Source: Xanthobacteraceae bacterium
Lineage (GTDB): Bacteria > Pseudomonadota > Alphaproteobacteria > Rhizobiales > Xanthobacteraceae
Direction of reading: 5' to 3'
Assembly: GCA_031291475.1 (NCBI GenBank)
Contig: JARLIY010000163.1
Location: 1-57,752 of the forward strand
Length of the DNA: 57,752 nt
Shown here: in pieces, positions 41,977-50,418 of the stretch
Numbering within the stretch: position 1 is the first letter of the stretch
Layout: the number at the start of each line of letters is the position of its first letter
Position numbers and translations under genes: made by a program
The notes under the pieces: model-generated
The model's database searches: none
The model's input: the letters and a program-made list of their open reading frames with translations, nothing else
What the model was told of the DNA's origin: nothing

Positions 41977-43185
41977 TCAAAACAGCGGCGGCAGCTCGCC
42001 GACCCGCAACATGCCGAGATAGATCGCGCCGTCGGAAAAGCGCAGCGGCAGCACGATCGCCGGCTGTTTGTCGATCGTCGACGGCTCGCCCATCTTTTTC
42101 AGATTTTCGACCAGGCTCGCATTCGCCGTCTGGCGGATGGCGTCGCCGAGCCCGGGGACCAGGCGGTCGAGCGCGCTCATGCCTTGCGTGGCGGAGCCTT
42201 GCGTGCCGGACAGCCGGTCGATGCCCTGCTCGATCAGGCGGTCGATGTCGAGCCGCGGGACGATCTCCTCGAGGTCCACGATGGCGACGCGCACAAACCC
42301 GTCGAGCTTCCCCTGCGCGTTGACGCTGAGCGTTCCGGCGCCGACCACGATGGCGTTGCCTTGCGTCAAGCGCAGCGCTTTGATCTCGATGGTGCCGCCC
42401 TCGGCCTGCATTTCGCGGACGTGTTCCACCCAGGGCTTCGGCGACAAATCCTTGATCCCGCGCAGCACAGCGTCAAGCTCGATGTCGAGCGGCACGGCGA
42501 GCAGCGGGTGCAATGTCGGCGCCGTTGCCGCGGAGAGCTGCACGGTCACTTCGATAACCGGCCGATTGCGCGGCGAGCCGCCGGCGACGCGGCATAGCAA
42601 CTCGGCGTGCTGGGCGTTGAACAATGTCTCGCCGCCATTGCCGCCCGCGGCGATACGATCGAGATGCAGCCCGTCGAGGGTGGCGGAAATCCCTTCCGGA
42701 TCGGGCGGCACGCCGCGCACGCCGATTTGCGCGCGCGTCCAGTCGGCGACGAAGACCGGCGACTGGCCCAATTCCGCGACCGTCAGCGGGCCCGAGATGT
42801 CGCCGGTCAGCCGGGTTGGACGATAGACCGCCGCCGAAAACGTCACCGATTTGGCTTTGACGGCGTAAGGCGGCACGGTGTTTTTGATCTCGGCTGCGGC
42901 GTCGGCGCAATGCACGCTCATCCCCAGCGGAAATCCGCCGATGGATTCCGCGGCACAGGAATAGATCCGGCCGGCGGCGGCCTCACGCTCGATCCAGCCG
43001 GCGAGCGTCCGATCGGTGACCGCGGCGGCGAAGTACCAGGCCCATACCCACGCGGCGGCGAGCACGACGATGATGGCCACCGGCATCCAGATCCGCCAAG
43101 GTCGGCGTCGGGCACGGCCGGAAGGGGGCGTTCGCTCCCGGCCGGGTTGCGGGCGCATCATGCTGAGGGGGGATTCGGCTGCCAT
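41977..43185 (-). CDS. DUF2125 family protein with N-terminal membrane anchor
   Basis: 402 residues. A basic Pro/Arg-rich leader is followed by one membrane helix (IWMPVAIIVVLAAAWVWAWY, about 33-52); the rest is periplasmic and beta-rich with the DUF2125 opening (AAGRIYSCAAESIGGFPLGM). Two or three cysteines (SCAAE, VHCADA, LLCRVAG) may form disulfides. Alphaproteobacterial family of unknown role. Start could also be the ATG at 43161 or 43158. Confidence 0.83.
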   Translation of the reverse strand: MAAESPLSMMRPQPGRERTPPSGRARRRPWRIWMPVAIIVVLAAAWVWAWYFAAAVTDRTLAGWIEREAAAGRIYSCAAESIGGFPLGMSVHCADAAAEIKNTVPPYAVKAKSVTFSAAVYRPTRLTGDISGPLTVAELGQSPVFVADWTRAQIGVRGVPPDPEGISATLDGLHLDRIAAGGNGGETLFNAQHAELLCRVAGGSPRNRPVIEVTVQLSAATAPTLHPLLAVPLDIELDAVLRGIKDLSPKPWVEHVREMQAEGGTIEIKALRLTQGNAIVVGAGTLSVNAQGKLDGFVRVAIVDLEEIVPRLDIDRLIEQGIDRLSGTQGSATQGMSALDRLVPGLGDAIRQTANASLVENLKKMGEPSTIDKQPAIVLPLRFSDGAIYLGMLRVGELPPLF

Positions 43186-43303
43186 TATTCTTCTTCGCCC
43201 GTCGAGTGCGGCGTTTCAAAGACGCTGCCGGAAAGACCTTACCGATTGCGCAGCCACAATGGGCCTGTTAGGCGAGCGGAAGTTCCATCGGGAGTCAACT
43301 TGG

Positions 43304-43918
43304 GTGAAGTCCGCAATCGATACGCATGATCGTCAAGACCTTTGGGTGTTCGGCTACGGCTCGCTGATGTGGCGGCCGGGCTTCGACTTTCTGGAGCGGG
43401 TTCCAGCGCGGCTAATCGGTTTGCACCGGGCGCTCTGCGTCTATTCCTTCGTGCATCGCGGCACTCCGGAACGGCCGGGTCTCGTGCTCGGGCTCGATCG
43501 GGGCGGCATGTGCCGCGGCATTGCCTTTCGCGTCGCCGCCGCGGCGCGGGAAAAAACGGTCGCCTATCTGCGCGCCCGCGAGCAGGTCACGACCGTCTAT
43601 CTGGAAACCATGCGGCGGATCGAGCTCGAGGAGGAAGCCCGCCGCCAGGTGCGGGCGCTGTGCTTCATCGTCGACCGCAGTCACGTGCAATATGCCGGGC
43701 GGCTGACGCTCGCCGCCTGTGTGCATCATGTGCGCCAGGGCCACGGCAGTTCCGGCCCCAATCGCGACTACGTGCTGGAGACGGTGCAGGCGCTGGAAGC
43801 TTTGGGCTATCGCGAGACCGATCTGCATTTGATCGCCGCGAAGCTGAAAGGCGGACAGGAATCGGTAATCAGTAGTCGGCAATCGGAAGCAGCACGAGTA
43901 AATCTCGCTGATTACTGA
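43304..43918 (+). CDS. chaC: Glutathione-specific gamma-glutamylcyclotransferase ChaC
   Basis: 204 residues. The substrate-binding loop VFGYGSLMWRPGF and the stretch RALCVYSFVHRGTPERPG are typical of ChaC; the catalytic glutamate is expected in LEEEARRQ or the preceding MRRIELE region. It splits glutathione to 5-oxoproline and Cys-Gly. GTG at 43304 has GGGAG nine bases upstream; an ATG at 43259 is the alternative. The last ~18 residues (SVISSRQSEAARVNLADY) are read from a repeat and are not part of the family. Confidence 0.87.
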   Translation: MKSAIDTHDRQDLWVFGYGSLMWRPGFDFLERVPARLIGLHRALCVYSFVHRGTPERPGLVLGLDRGGMCRGIAFRVAAAAREKTVAYLRAREQVTTVYLETMRRIELEEEARRQVRALCFIVDRSHVQYAGRLTLAACVHHVRQGHGSSGPNRDYVLETVQALEALGYRETDLHLIAAKLKGGQESVISSRQSEAARVNLADY

Positions 43919-43922
43919 TTCC
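43858..43922. repeat. Imperfect inverted repeat at the overlapping ends of chaC and plsC
   Basis: GGAATCGGTAATCAG (43858-43872) is, with one mismatch, the reverse complement of CTGATTACTGATTCC (43908-43922). Both stop codons (TGA 43916-43918 for chaC, TAA on the minus strand at 43912-43914 for plsC) are inside the right arm, so the convergent genes overlap by seven bases. Confidence 0.65.
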
Positions 43923-44649
43923 TGACTTCTGATTCTTCCTGAACCAGGCGTGCGGTCGCGTCCTCGAGCACGGTTTGCAGCCGGCTGAGAAAGGCGCGCC
44001 GGTCGAGGGCGGGAGGGATCGGGTCGAGCACCTCAACGAGCACGGTGCCGGGATAGCGCCGCAGCGACCGGCGCGGCCAGAACAGTCCGGAATTGAGCGC
44101 CACCGGCACGCAGGGCAGTCCGGTCTCGGCATAGAGATAGGCGACGCCGGGCAGGTAATGCGGCGCGGCGCCGGGCGGCCGTCGCGTGCCTTCCGGAAAG
44201 ATCACGATCTGGCGCCCGCGCGGGATCTCCGCGCGCGCCAGCGCCGCCATGCGGCCCAGCGCGGTCGCGCGCGAGCCGCGATCGATCGGAATCATCCTTG
44301 CCTTGCGCGCAAACCAGCCGAACAGCGGGATCCACATCAATTCGCGCTTGAGCACGAAGGTCGGGTCGGGCAGCAGCGCAAATAACGCGAATGTCTCCCA
44401 CGCCGATTGATGCTTGCAGGCGACGAGATACGCGCCTGCCGGCAATTTCTCGCGTCCGCGCCACGCGACGCCGGTGCCGCAGACGACCCGCAACAGCCAC
44501 AGGCTGCTCGCCGCATAGCGGCGCAGGATGCCGAGCAGAAACGCATGCGGCAGCACAAGTGCCGGCAGCGCCACGATCATGCGCACGACGAGGTTGACGT
44601 AAAACAGCGTGTTGAAGAGAAGCGAACGGGCGAGAATAAAATGCCTCAC
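43912..44649 (-). CDS. plsC: 1-acyl-sn-glycerol-3-phosphate acyltransferase PlsC-like
   Basis: 245 residues. An N-terminal membrane segment (LVVRMIVALPALVLPHAFLL) precedes the acyltransferase domain. Motif I reads HQSAWE (HX4E rather than the usual HX4D); motif III is VIFPEGTRRPPG and motif IV lies in CVPVALNSG. It adds the second acyl chain to make phosphatidic acid. The GTG at 44649 overlaps the ydcF-like stop (GTGA). Its C terminus runs into the repeat at 43858-43922. Confidence 0.87.
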   Translation of the reverse strand: MRHFILARSLLFNTLFYVNLVVRMIVALPALVLPHAFLLGILRRYAASSLWLLRVVCGTGVAWRGREKLPAGAYLVACKHQSAWETFALFALLPDPTFVLKRELMWIPLFGWFARKARMIPIDRGSRATALGRMAALARAEIPRGRQIVIFPEGTRRPPGAAPHYLPGVAYLYAETGLPCVPVALNSGLFWPRRSLRRYPGTVLVEVLDPIPPALDRRAFLSRLQTVLEDATARLVQEESEVRNQ

Positions 44650-45347
44650 TGGATCGCCGTCATCCTGAGCTGCGCGCGAACCGCCGATACTACGGCGCCC
44701 GTAGCGGAGAGGCGATGGCCGCCGGTTTCGGCTGTTACAAAGTCGAAGCGCATCCGCACCTTGGCGAACAGGAATTTGAAATATTCCGACAGCACCAGCC
44801 GCGTGGTCGAGCCGTTCGCCCACCAGGGCTCGACGCGCAGCCGGTCGGAGACGACCGGGTAAGGGATGAGTGCCACATCGGGAAGCTGGTGGGCGATTTC
44901 GGCGAGCGCGCGCGGCATGTGGTAGGCCGAGGTGACGACGATGAGCGAGCGGAAGCTGCGGTCGAGCGCCCAGTGGCGGGTTTCCAGCGCGTTGCCGAGC
45001 GTATTGATCGCCGAATAATCGAGATCGACGCAGCAGGACAGCAAGCGGCCGTAACTGGGAACCTGGCGGGCGATATCGGCGGTCGTCGTGCCGGGGTTGA
45101 CCCCGGTGATGAGCAGGCGCTTGCCGCGGCCGGCGGCTAGCAATTCGAGCGCATCGGATACGCGCGAGGTGCCCCCGGTCAAGACGACAACGCCGTCGGC
45201 GTTGCCGGCAAGGGCGACTTCCTGGCTCGGCAAGAGCCAGAGGAAGGTCGCAAATCCGAGCACCAGCGCGATGCCGCCGAGCACGGCAAGTCTGACGGCA
45301 AAGAATGTGATGCGCCGCGTTCTGACCGCGGACTTAAGGCTGAGCAT
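44646..45347 (-). CDS. YdcF/ElyC family (DUF218) membrane-anchored protein
   Basis: 233 residues: one N-terminal membrane helix (AVLGGIALVLGFATFLWLLP) and a periplasmic DUF218 domain with GVVVLTGGTSRVSDALELLA, RLLITGVNPGTTT and VTSAYHMPRALAEI. Relatives (ElyC, SanA) affect envelope integrity and peptidoglycan or lipid carrier use. It is translationally coupled to plsC and follows ftsE-ftsX after 86 bases, giving an envelope-biogenesis operon. Confidence 0.87.
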   Translation of the reverse strand: MLSLKSAVRTRRITFFAVRLAVLGGIALVLGFATFLWLLPSQEVALAGNADGVVVLTGGTSRVSDALELLAAGRGKRLLITGVNPGTTTADIARQVPSYGRLLSCCVDLDYSAINTLGNALETRHWALDRSFRSLIVVTSAYHMPRALAEIAHQLPDVALIPYPVVSDRLRVEPWWANGSTTRLVLSEYFKFLFAKVRMRFDFVTAETGGHRLSATGAVVSAVRAQLRMTAIQ

Positions 45348-45433
45348 CGCCGCGCGGGTCCCTCGCGCCCAATCCCGTTTCGGCCCGAATCAAAGCCGCT
45401 GCCTCCCCGGCAAGTTGATCGCGTTTTAAGCTG

Positions 45434-46411
45434 TTAGTCGATGGCCTCGAGCGTGCGGTTGACGGTGTGCCGCGAAGCAAACGCCGTCACCAGCGCCATG
45501 AAAGCGATTTGCAGCAGGATCGCTAGATAGCCGGTGACGCCGATGGAGAGATTGCCGAACAGGGCGGCGACCTGATCGCCGCCGGGCGTGCCCGCCAGCC
45601 AGGCGTTGGCCGCTTCTGTCAGGCCGAAAAGCAGGATCGCCGCGCCGCCGCCGATCACGCCGCCCTTGAAACCGAGGATGAGAAAATGACGCTGGAACTG
45701 CGCGGCGATAAAGCCGTCGGTGGCGCCGACATAATGCAGGACTTCGACGATCGGCCGGTTGGCCGCCATGGCTCCGCGGGTGGCAAAGGTGACCGAGAGC
45801 GCGGTGACGGCCAGCACCAGGACAAACACCGCGATGCCGGCCACGATCGCCGTTCCCGCCATGGTGCGCATGCGATCGATCCAGTGCCGGTGATCGTCGA
45901 GGCTGGCGGTGGGAACCCGCGCCGCCAGCACCTGCCGCAACGAGGCAAAATCGGGCCGCGCGCCGGCGGCGAGCTTGACCACGATCAGCCGTGGAATCGG
46001 CAAGTCTTCGAGCGCAAGGCCGGCGCCGAGCCAGGGTTCGACCAGCCGTGCCGATTCCTCCCTGGTAAAGGGGTGCACGTCGGCGACGCCGGCGGCCGCG
46101 CGCGTGATGTCGACGGTGGTACGCACATCGGCGTCGACATTGCGGCCGGGTGTCGGCCGCACTTGGATGGTGACCTCGCGGCCGACTTCGGCCTGCCAGT
46201 CGCTGGCCGCGCTCACCACCATCAATGCGGCGCCGGTGGTGATCGAGGCGAGGAAGGTCATGATGGCGACGACGGCGGTGAGCGAGCGGCCGGCGATCGA
46301 GTCTCTCGGCACGATCGGCGTAGCGACGGGAAGCGTGCGCACGAGCGCCGGCGATGCGGCGAGTTCGTCCCACGGTTCCGTCATTCTTTCGAATGGCTCA
46401 GTCGTAGACAT
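45434..46411 (-). CDS. ftsX: Cell division protein FtsX
   Basis: 325 residues. One membrane helix near 55-80 (LTAVVAIMTFLASITTGAAL), a periplasmic domain, and three further C-terminal helices (AIVAGIAVFVLVLAVTALSV; GVIGGGAAILLFGL; LLQIAFMALVTAF). With FtsE it forms the complex that activates murein hydrolases at the septum. ATG at 46411 chosen; it overlaps ftsE by 14 bases. An ATG at 46450 is possible but lies deeper in ftsE. Confidence 0.9.
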   Translation of the reverse strand: MSTTEPFERMTEPWDELAASPALVRTLPVATPIVPRDSIAGRSLTAVVAIMTFLASITTGAALMVVSAASDWQAEVGREVTIQVRPTPGRNVDADVRTTVDITRAAAGVADVHPFTREESARLVEPWLGAGLALEDLPIPRLIVVKLAAGARPDFASLRQVLAARVPTASLDDHRHWIDRMRTMAGTAIVAGIAVFVLVLAVTALSVTFATRGAMAANRPIVEVLHYVGATDGFIAAQFQRHFLILGFKGGVIGGGAAILLFGLTEAANAWLAGTPGGDQVAALFGNLSIGVTGYLAILLQIAFMALVTAFASRHTVNRTLEAID

Positions 46412-47057
46412 GCAGGCGCCCTTCATGCAGCACCAGCCGGCGCGCGTCATATTCGTCCATTAGCGCGATGTCGTGGGTGGCGATCACGACCGCGGTGCCG
46501 CTCTTGTTGAGCTCGACGAACAGCCGCAGCAGGCGTTGCCCGAGATTGGGGTCGACGTTGCCGGTCGGCTCGTCGGCGAGCAGGAGCTGCGGGCGCGCGA
46601 TCACGGCGCGGGCGATGGCCGCGCGCTGCTTTTCGCCGCCGGAGAGCACCGCCGGCAAGGCGCCGACGCGTTCGCCGAGCCCGACCCATTGCAACAGCTC
46701 GACCACTTCGGCCCGGTAGTCCGTCTCGTCCCTGCCGAGAACGCGCAGCGGCAATGCCACATTTTCATAGGTGGTCATGTGGTCGAGAAGGCGGAAATCC
46801 TGGAACACGATGCCGATCCGCCGCCGCAGATTGGCGCGGCCGTCCTTGCTCAGGATCGCGGTGTCGCTTTCGAACATGCTGATCAGGCCGCGGGTGGGCC
46901 GAAGCGACAGCAGCATCAGGCGCAGTAGCGAGGTTTTGCCGGCGCCGGAGGGGCCGGTGAGGAACTGGAAGGAATGGCTCTCGATCCCGAAGTTGAGGTC
47001 GCGCAGCACCTCGGGGCCGGGCCCATAGCGCAAGCCGACATTCTCGAACCGGATCAC
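46398..47057 (-). CDS. ftsE: Cell division ATP-binding protein FtsE
   Basis: 219 residues, one ABC ATPase domain: GPSGAGKTSLL (Walker A), IGIVFQDFRLLDHMTTYENV (Q loop, FtsE-like), LSGGEKQRAAIARA (signature), LLADEPTGNVD (Walker B) and ATHD (H loop). The GTG at 47057 is preceded by GGAGG at a good distance and starts at the conserved VIRFENVGLRYG; a longer frame from 47123 has no such site. First gene of ftsE-ftsX-ydcF-plsC. Confidence 0.93.
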   Translation of the reverse strand: MIRFENVGLRYGPGPEVLRDLNFGIESHSFQFLTGPSGAGKTSLLRLMLLSLRPTRGLISMFESDTAILSKDGRANLRRRIGIVFQDFRLLDHMTTYENVALPLRVLGRDETDYRAEVVELLQWVGLGERVGALPAVLSGGEKQRAAIARAVIARPQLLLADEPTGNVDPNLGQRLLRLFVELNKSGTAVVIATHDIALMDEYDARRLVLHEGRLHVYD

Positions 47058-47230
47058 GCCGTCCCTCCGCAAGCCTCCGGGATGGTAGCGCGCCGCCGCG
47101 GCTGATTCGCGGCCGTCGCACAAGTCTCATACCACGATGCCCCGCCGGCGGCGGGCGCGGCATGGTTTCCAATTCGTTAACGGATCTCGGCTAGGGTCCC
47201 CTCCAAAGGTGACGCGCCGCTGATTCGCCC

Positions 47231-48232
47231 ATGCTGATCGCTTGCCCGTCCTGCGCTACCTCCTACGATGTGGAGATGGCAAGCCTGTGCCCGGATGGGC
47301 GCCAGGTGCGCTGCCTATGCTGCGGCCTGGTTTGGCACGCGGAATTGACTCACGCCCAAAAGCTGCTTGCCGCTGCGGTGGCGCTCGCCCCCGATCCGAA
47401 ACCCGTCGTGGACGCGGCCGATACGGTCTCGTCACCAGCGGCCGCAATACCCGCTGCTGAGCCGGCCGGCGAAGCCGCCCCGTCCGATCCGTCCGTCGAT
47501 CCGCCTTCTGGCGATATAGACCCGGCGGCGACGACCGACCCACCTGACCCGGCAATCGATGCAGCCGCAGCGGCGCCGGTCACCGACGCCGGTACTGCGG
47601 CGGACATCGACGCGTCGCCGATCGCTCCGGCCGACGATGCCGATGACGGCGCGCCGCCGATCGACGTCGCCACCGCCGAGGATGAGGCCGAACCCGAGCC
47701 CGAACCCGATCCCGAGCCGGCGCGGGACAGAGAGATCGTCGCCGCCTATCGGCTGCGGCGCCGCGCCGCGCCGCCCTCGATACGTTGGCCGCTGTCGCAA
47801 TTGCAGTCCGCTATTCTCGTCCTTGCTTTGCTCAGCATCGCCGTCGTCGGCTGGCGGAGAGACGTGGTGCGGGTGTTGCCGCACACCGCCTCGTTCTACG
47901 CCCTGCTCGGATTGCCGGTGAATTTGCGCGGGCTCACCTTCGACGACGTCGTCACCGCCACGGAGCAGCACGACGGCGTGCCGGTCCTTGTCGTCGAAGG
48001 CAACATCTTCAACGACGCCCGCAAGACCGAGGACGTGCCGCGTCTCAAATTCATCGTGCGCAACGCCGCGCGGCAGGAAATCTATTCCTGGACGACAACG
48101 CCCTCGCGCACTGTGCTGCCGCCGGGCGAGATGGTGTCCTTCCGCACCCGGCTCGCCTCGCCGCCGCCCGACGCGCACGACCTCGTCCTTCGCTTCGTCA
48201 GTCGCCGCGAATTCATCACCGGAGCACGCTGA
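47231..48232 (+). CDS. MJ0042-type zinc-ribbon protein with membrane helix (DUF3426-like)
   Basis: 333 residues. N-terminal zinc ribbon (ACPSCATSYDVEMASLCPDG, RQVRCLCCGLVWH), a long acidic Ala/Pro/Asp linker (~60-165), one membrane helix (SAILVLALLSIAVVGW, ~190-208) and a C-terminal beta-domain (VEGNIFNDARKTEDVPRLKF). It is divergent from ftsE and followed 6 bases later by the receiver gene, as in many Rhizobiales. Role unknown; a cytosolic metal-binding sensor head is inferred. Confidence 0.85.
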   Translation: MLIACPSCATSYDVEMASLCPDGRQVRCLCCGLVWHAELTHAQKLLAAAVALAPDPKPVVDAADTVSSPAAAIPAAEPAGEAAPSDPSVDPPSGDIDPAATTDPPDPAIDAAAAAPVTDAGTAADIDASPIAPADDADDGAPPIDVATAEDEAEPEPEPDPEPARDREIVAAYRLRRRAAPPSIRWPLSQLQSAILVLALLSIAVVGWRRDVVRVLPHTASFYALLGLPVNLRGLTFDDVVTATEQHDGVPVLVVEGNIFNDARKTEDVPRLKFIVRNAARQEIYSWTTTPSRTVLPPGEMVSFRTRLASPPPDAHDLVLRFVSRREFITGAR

Positions 48233-48238
48233 ACAGCC

Positions 48239-48616
48239 ATGGCGCGCGTACTCATCGCCGAAGACGAGGAAGCGTTACGCGCGTTGTGCGCGCGCGCTCT
48301 TCTGACCGACGGACACGAGGTCAAGGCCGCGAGCGACGGCGGCGAGGCGCTCGATCTCCTCGCGCGCGAGGCAGGCGGCTTCGATCTCCTACTCACCGAC
48401 ATCCGCATGCCGGTGATGGACGGCATCGAGCTGGCGCTCGCCGCGGGGCGCGAATATCCTGAGCTGACGATCATGTTCATGACCGGCTATGCCGATCAGC
48501 GCGAGCGCGCGCACGGCCTCGACGCCATCATTCACGACGTGATCGCCAAGCCCTTCTCGGTCGCGGCCTTGCGTGCGGCGGTCAAGGAAGCGCTGACGGT
48601 GCGGGCGCGGGGGTGA
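48239..48616 (+). CDS. Single-domain response regulator, CpdR-like
   Basis: 125 residues, receiver domain only. Acidic pocket IAEDE (8-10), phospho-acceptor Asp54 in LLLTDIRMPVMDG, Thr in MFMTGYADQ and Lys in VIAKPFSV. The pattern LLLTDIxMPxMDGIELA and IMFxTG matches CpdR, which when unphosphorylated helps ClpXP degrade cell-cycle proteins in Caulobacter. Orthology is inferred; another paralogue may be the true CpdR. Its histidine phosphotransfer partner is not in the window. Confidence 0.82.
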   Translation: MARVLIAEDEEALRALCARALLTDGHEVKAASDGGEALDLLAREAGGFDLLLTDIRMPVMDGIELALAAGREYPELTIMFMTGYADQRERAHGLDAIIHDVIAKPFSVAALRAAVKEALTVRARG

Positions 48617-48660
48617 GCACGCCCGGGGCAAGTCTTCGCCTCGGTCGCAGCACTCGCTTC

Positions 48661-49041
48661 CTAGCCGCCATCGAGCCCGCCCTTCTGATCGGAAAAGTCC
48701 ATCTGGACGGAAATACGGCCTTGGTTCAGCTGCCATTCCTCGATCGTGAAGCGACGCAGGCCGAGCTTGTGGAGGGTTTCTTCTCCGGCGATCCGGCGGG
48801 CTTCGGCAAGGTCCTTGGCGCGTATGATCATCATGGCGCGCAGGCCGACCTGGCCGGCCTCGAGGAAGGGACCGCTCGCCAGCAGCACTCCGCTCTTCTC
48901 CATCGCAACGAGGTGGCGCAGGTGATCGGGAATATGCGGCAGGATCTCATCGAGTGCCGCTACCGGTTCGCTGACGCAGACAAAAAGTGTCCGATGCAGC
49001 AGTGGCGCGGCAAGCTGGCCGATCTCTTCATGGAGGTCCAT
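48661..49041 (-). CDS. YciI-family protein
   Basis: 126 residues with the ferredoxin-like YciI domain (HLRHLVAMEKSGVLLASGPF; IIRAKDLAEARRIAGEE) and a C-terminal WQLNQG segment. YciI proteins occur beside catabolic oxygenases and some are dehydrochlorinases or muconolactone-isomerase-like. It lies 16 bases after the flavin monooxygenase gene on the same strand, so the two are probably cotranscribed and share a substrate pathway. Confidence 0.82.
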   Translation of the reverse strand: MDLHEEIGQLAAPLLHRTLFVCVSEPVAALDEILPHIPDHLRHLVAMEKSGVLLASGPFLEAGQVGLRAMMIIRAKDLAEARRIAGEETLHKLGLRRFTIEEWQLNQGRISVQMDFSDQKGGLDGG

Positions 49042-49057
49042 GGCCGTGCTCCTTTCC

Positions 49058-50239
49058 TCAGAAGAATGGCTGGTGCGAGTCGCGCGGCACGTCCAGTTCG
49101 GTACGGCCGAAATGGGCGAAGTTCTGTTCGGCGTTGAGGCTCACATGCATTGCGGCGAAATGAATGTCGCGCCAGGCGCGCTGGATTGGATGCGAGGCGG
49201 CGAAGGCGGCGGTGCCGCTCATCGCGATGAGTGCGTCGATGGCGGCGACGCACAACTCGGTCGCGCGCGCGAAGTCGCGCATCGAGCGCGCCCGTAACGC
49301 CAATGAGGGGGGTGTCGGCGCTTGCGCCGTATCGACCGCGCGGCGCAGGAGTAATTCGGCGGCGTCGAGATCGGCGGCGGCGCGGGCCAGCCGCACCTGG
49401 ATGCTGGTGATCTCAGCGATGGCGATGCCGCCCGTGCCCCGCCGGGTCTTAGTCCAGTCGCGGAACAGCTCGTAGGCGCCCAGCGCCGCGCCCAGCATCG
49501 GTGTCGCAAAGGTCAGCGGCGCATAGGCGATGAACGGCGCGCGATAGATTGGATGCGCGTGCAATGTCCCGCCCGGGGCTTTGCCCTCCCGGAGAACCGA
49601 CAGCCGGACGGTGTGGCTGTCGGGCACGAATACGTCCTCGCACGCTGCCGTGTTGCTGCCGGTTGCGCGCATCGCGCCGGTGAACCACACATCGACGATC
49701 TTGAAGTCCTTGCGCTCGATGAGGAAGAACGTCCATTCCGGATGTCCGCCGGCCTCGACCATGCCGCCGACCAGGAGCCATCGGCTGTGGTTGATCCCGC
49801 TGGCAAAGGGGAACTGGCCCGAGATGCGATATCCCCCTTCCGCCGGTGTGACCCGCGCTGAAGGCAGGATCGACGCCGCGATGGCGACGTCGGGGCCATC
49901 GGCCCAGACCGCCTGCTGCGCGGCCTCAGCGAACTGGCCGATGTAATGCGGGTGATGGATCATCAGGCTGGCGCACCAGGCATGCGACGCGTCAGCTCGA
50001 CCGATCTCGCGCACCACTTCGAACCAGGTGTCGAGACCAAGGCCGTAGCCTCCGAAACGCGGCGGAATGAGGATGCGGGTGATGCCGGCGGCAAGCAGTG
50101 CATCGATCGTTTCCCGCGGCACCGTGCGCGCCTCTTCCGCGGCGGCGGCGCGCTCGCGGATGCCCGCGGTGAGCGAGCGCACCCGGGCGAGCAACTCTTC
50201 GCGCGACTTGACCGCGCCGGCCTTTTCTTCACCCGCCAT
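49058..50239 (-). CDS. Flavin-dependent monooxygenase oxygenase component (acyl-CoA dehydrogenase fold, HsaA/HpaH-like)
   Basis: 393 residues, the usual size for class D flavin monooxygenases. N-terminal helices (VPRETIDALLAAGITRILIP; PRFGGYGLGLDTWFEVVREI), a central beta domain (GYRISGQFPFASGINHSRW) and C-terminal four-helix bundle ending in AEQNFAHFGRTELDVPRDSH, with the histidine typical of these hydroxylases rather than the acyl-CoA dehydrogenase glutamate. It needs reduced flavin from a separate reductase, not seen here. The ATG at 50239 was chosen; it is divergent from the MetE-like gene. Confidence 0.85.
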   Translation of the reverse strand: MAGEEKAGAVKSREELLARVRSLTAGIRERAAAAEEARTVPRETIDALLAAGITRILIPPRFGGYGLGLDTWFEVVREIGRADASHAWCASLMIHHPHYIGQFAEAAQQAVWADGPDVAIAASILPSARVTPAEGGYRISGQFPFASGINHSRWLLVGGMVEAGGHPEWTFFLIERKDFKIVDVWFTGAMRATGSNTAACEDVFVPDSHTVRLSVLREGKAPGGTLHAHPIYRAPFIAYAPLTFATPMLGAALGAYELFRDWTKTRRGTGGIAIAEITSIQVRLARAAADLDAAELLLRRAVDTAQAPTPPSLALRARSMRDFARATELCVAAIDALIAMSGTAAFAASHPIQRAWRDIHFAAMHVSLNAEQNFAHFGRTELDVPRDSHQPFF

Positions 50240-50333
50240 TATGCCTCCGACGCTCCCTCGATGGATCTTGATCTCCCGCCTCAGAGTGCCGCCCCATGCC
50301 ATATCGGCAAACTCACCGCCAAACAATCTCCCA

Positions 50334-50353
50334 GTGTTTACATACAGGAACAG
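50334..50353. promoter_or_regulatory. Candidate IclR-type site upstream of the MetE-like gene
   Basis: GTGTTTACATACAGGAACAG contains GTTT-N8-GAAC and shares ATACAGGAAC with the reverse complement of the site in front of iclR (56063-56082), 13 of 20 bases in all. It is in the 179-base gap between the divergent monooxygenase and MetE-like genes. Regulation by the IclR protein is inferred from this match. Confidence 0.55.
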
Positions 50354-50418
50354 GTTCTGACTGTGGAATTGAGGTAGTCTTGCTAGCTAGCCGGCAAAAC
50401 TATGAAAAGAGGGACGCC

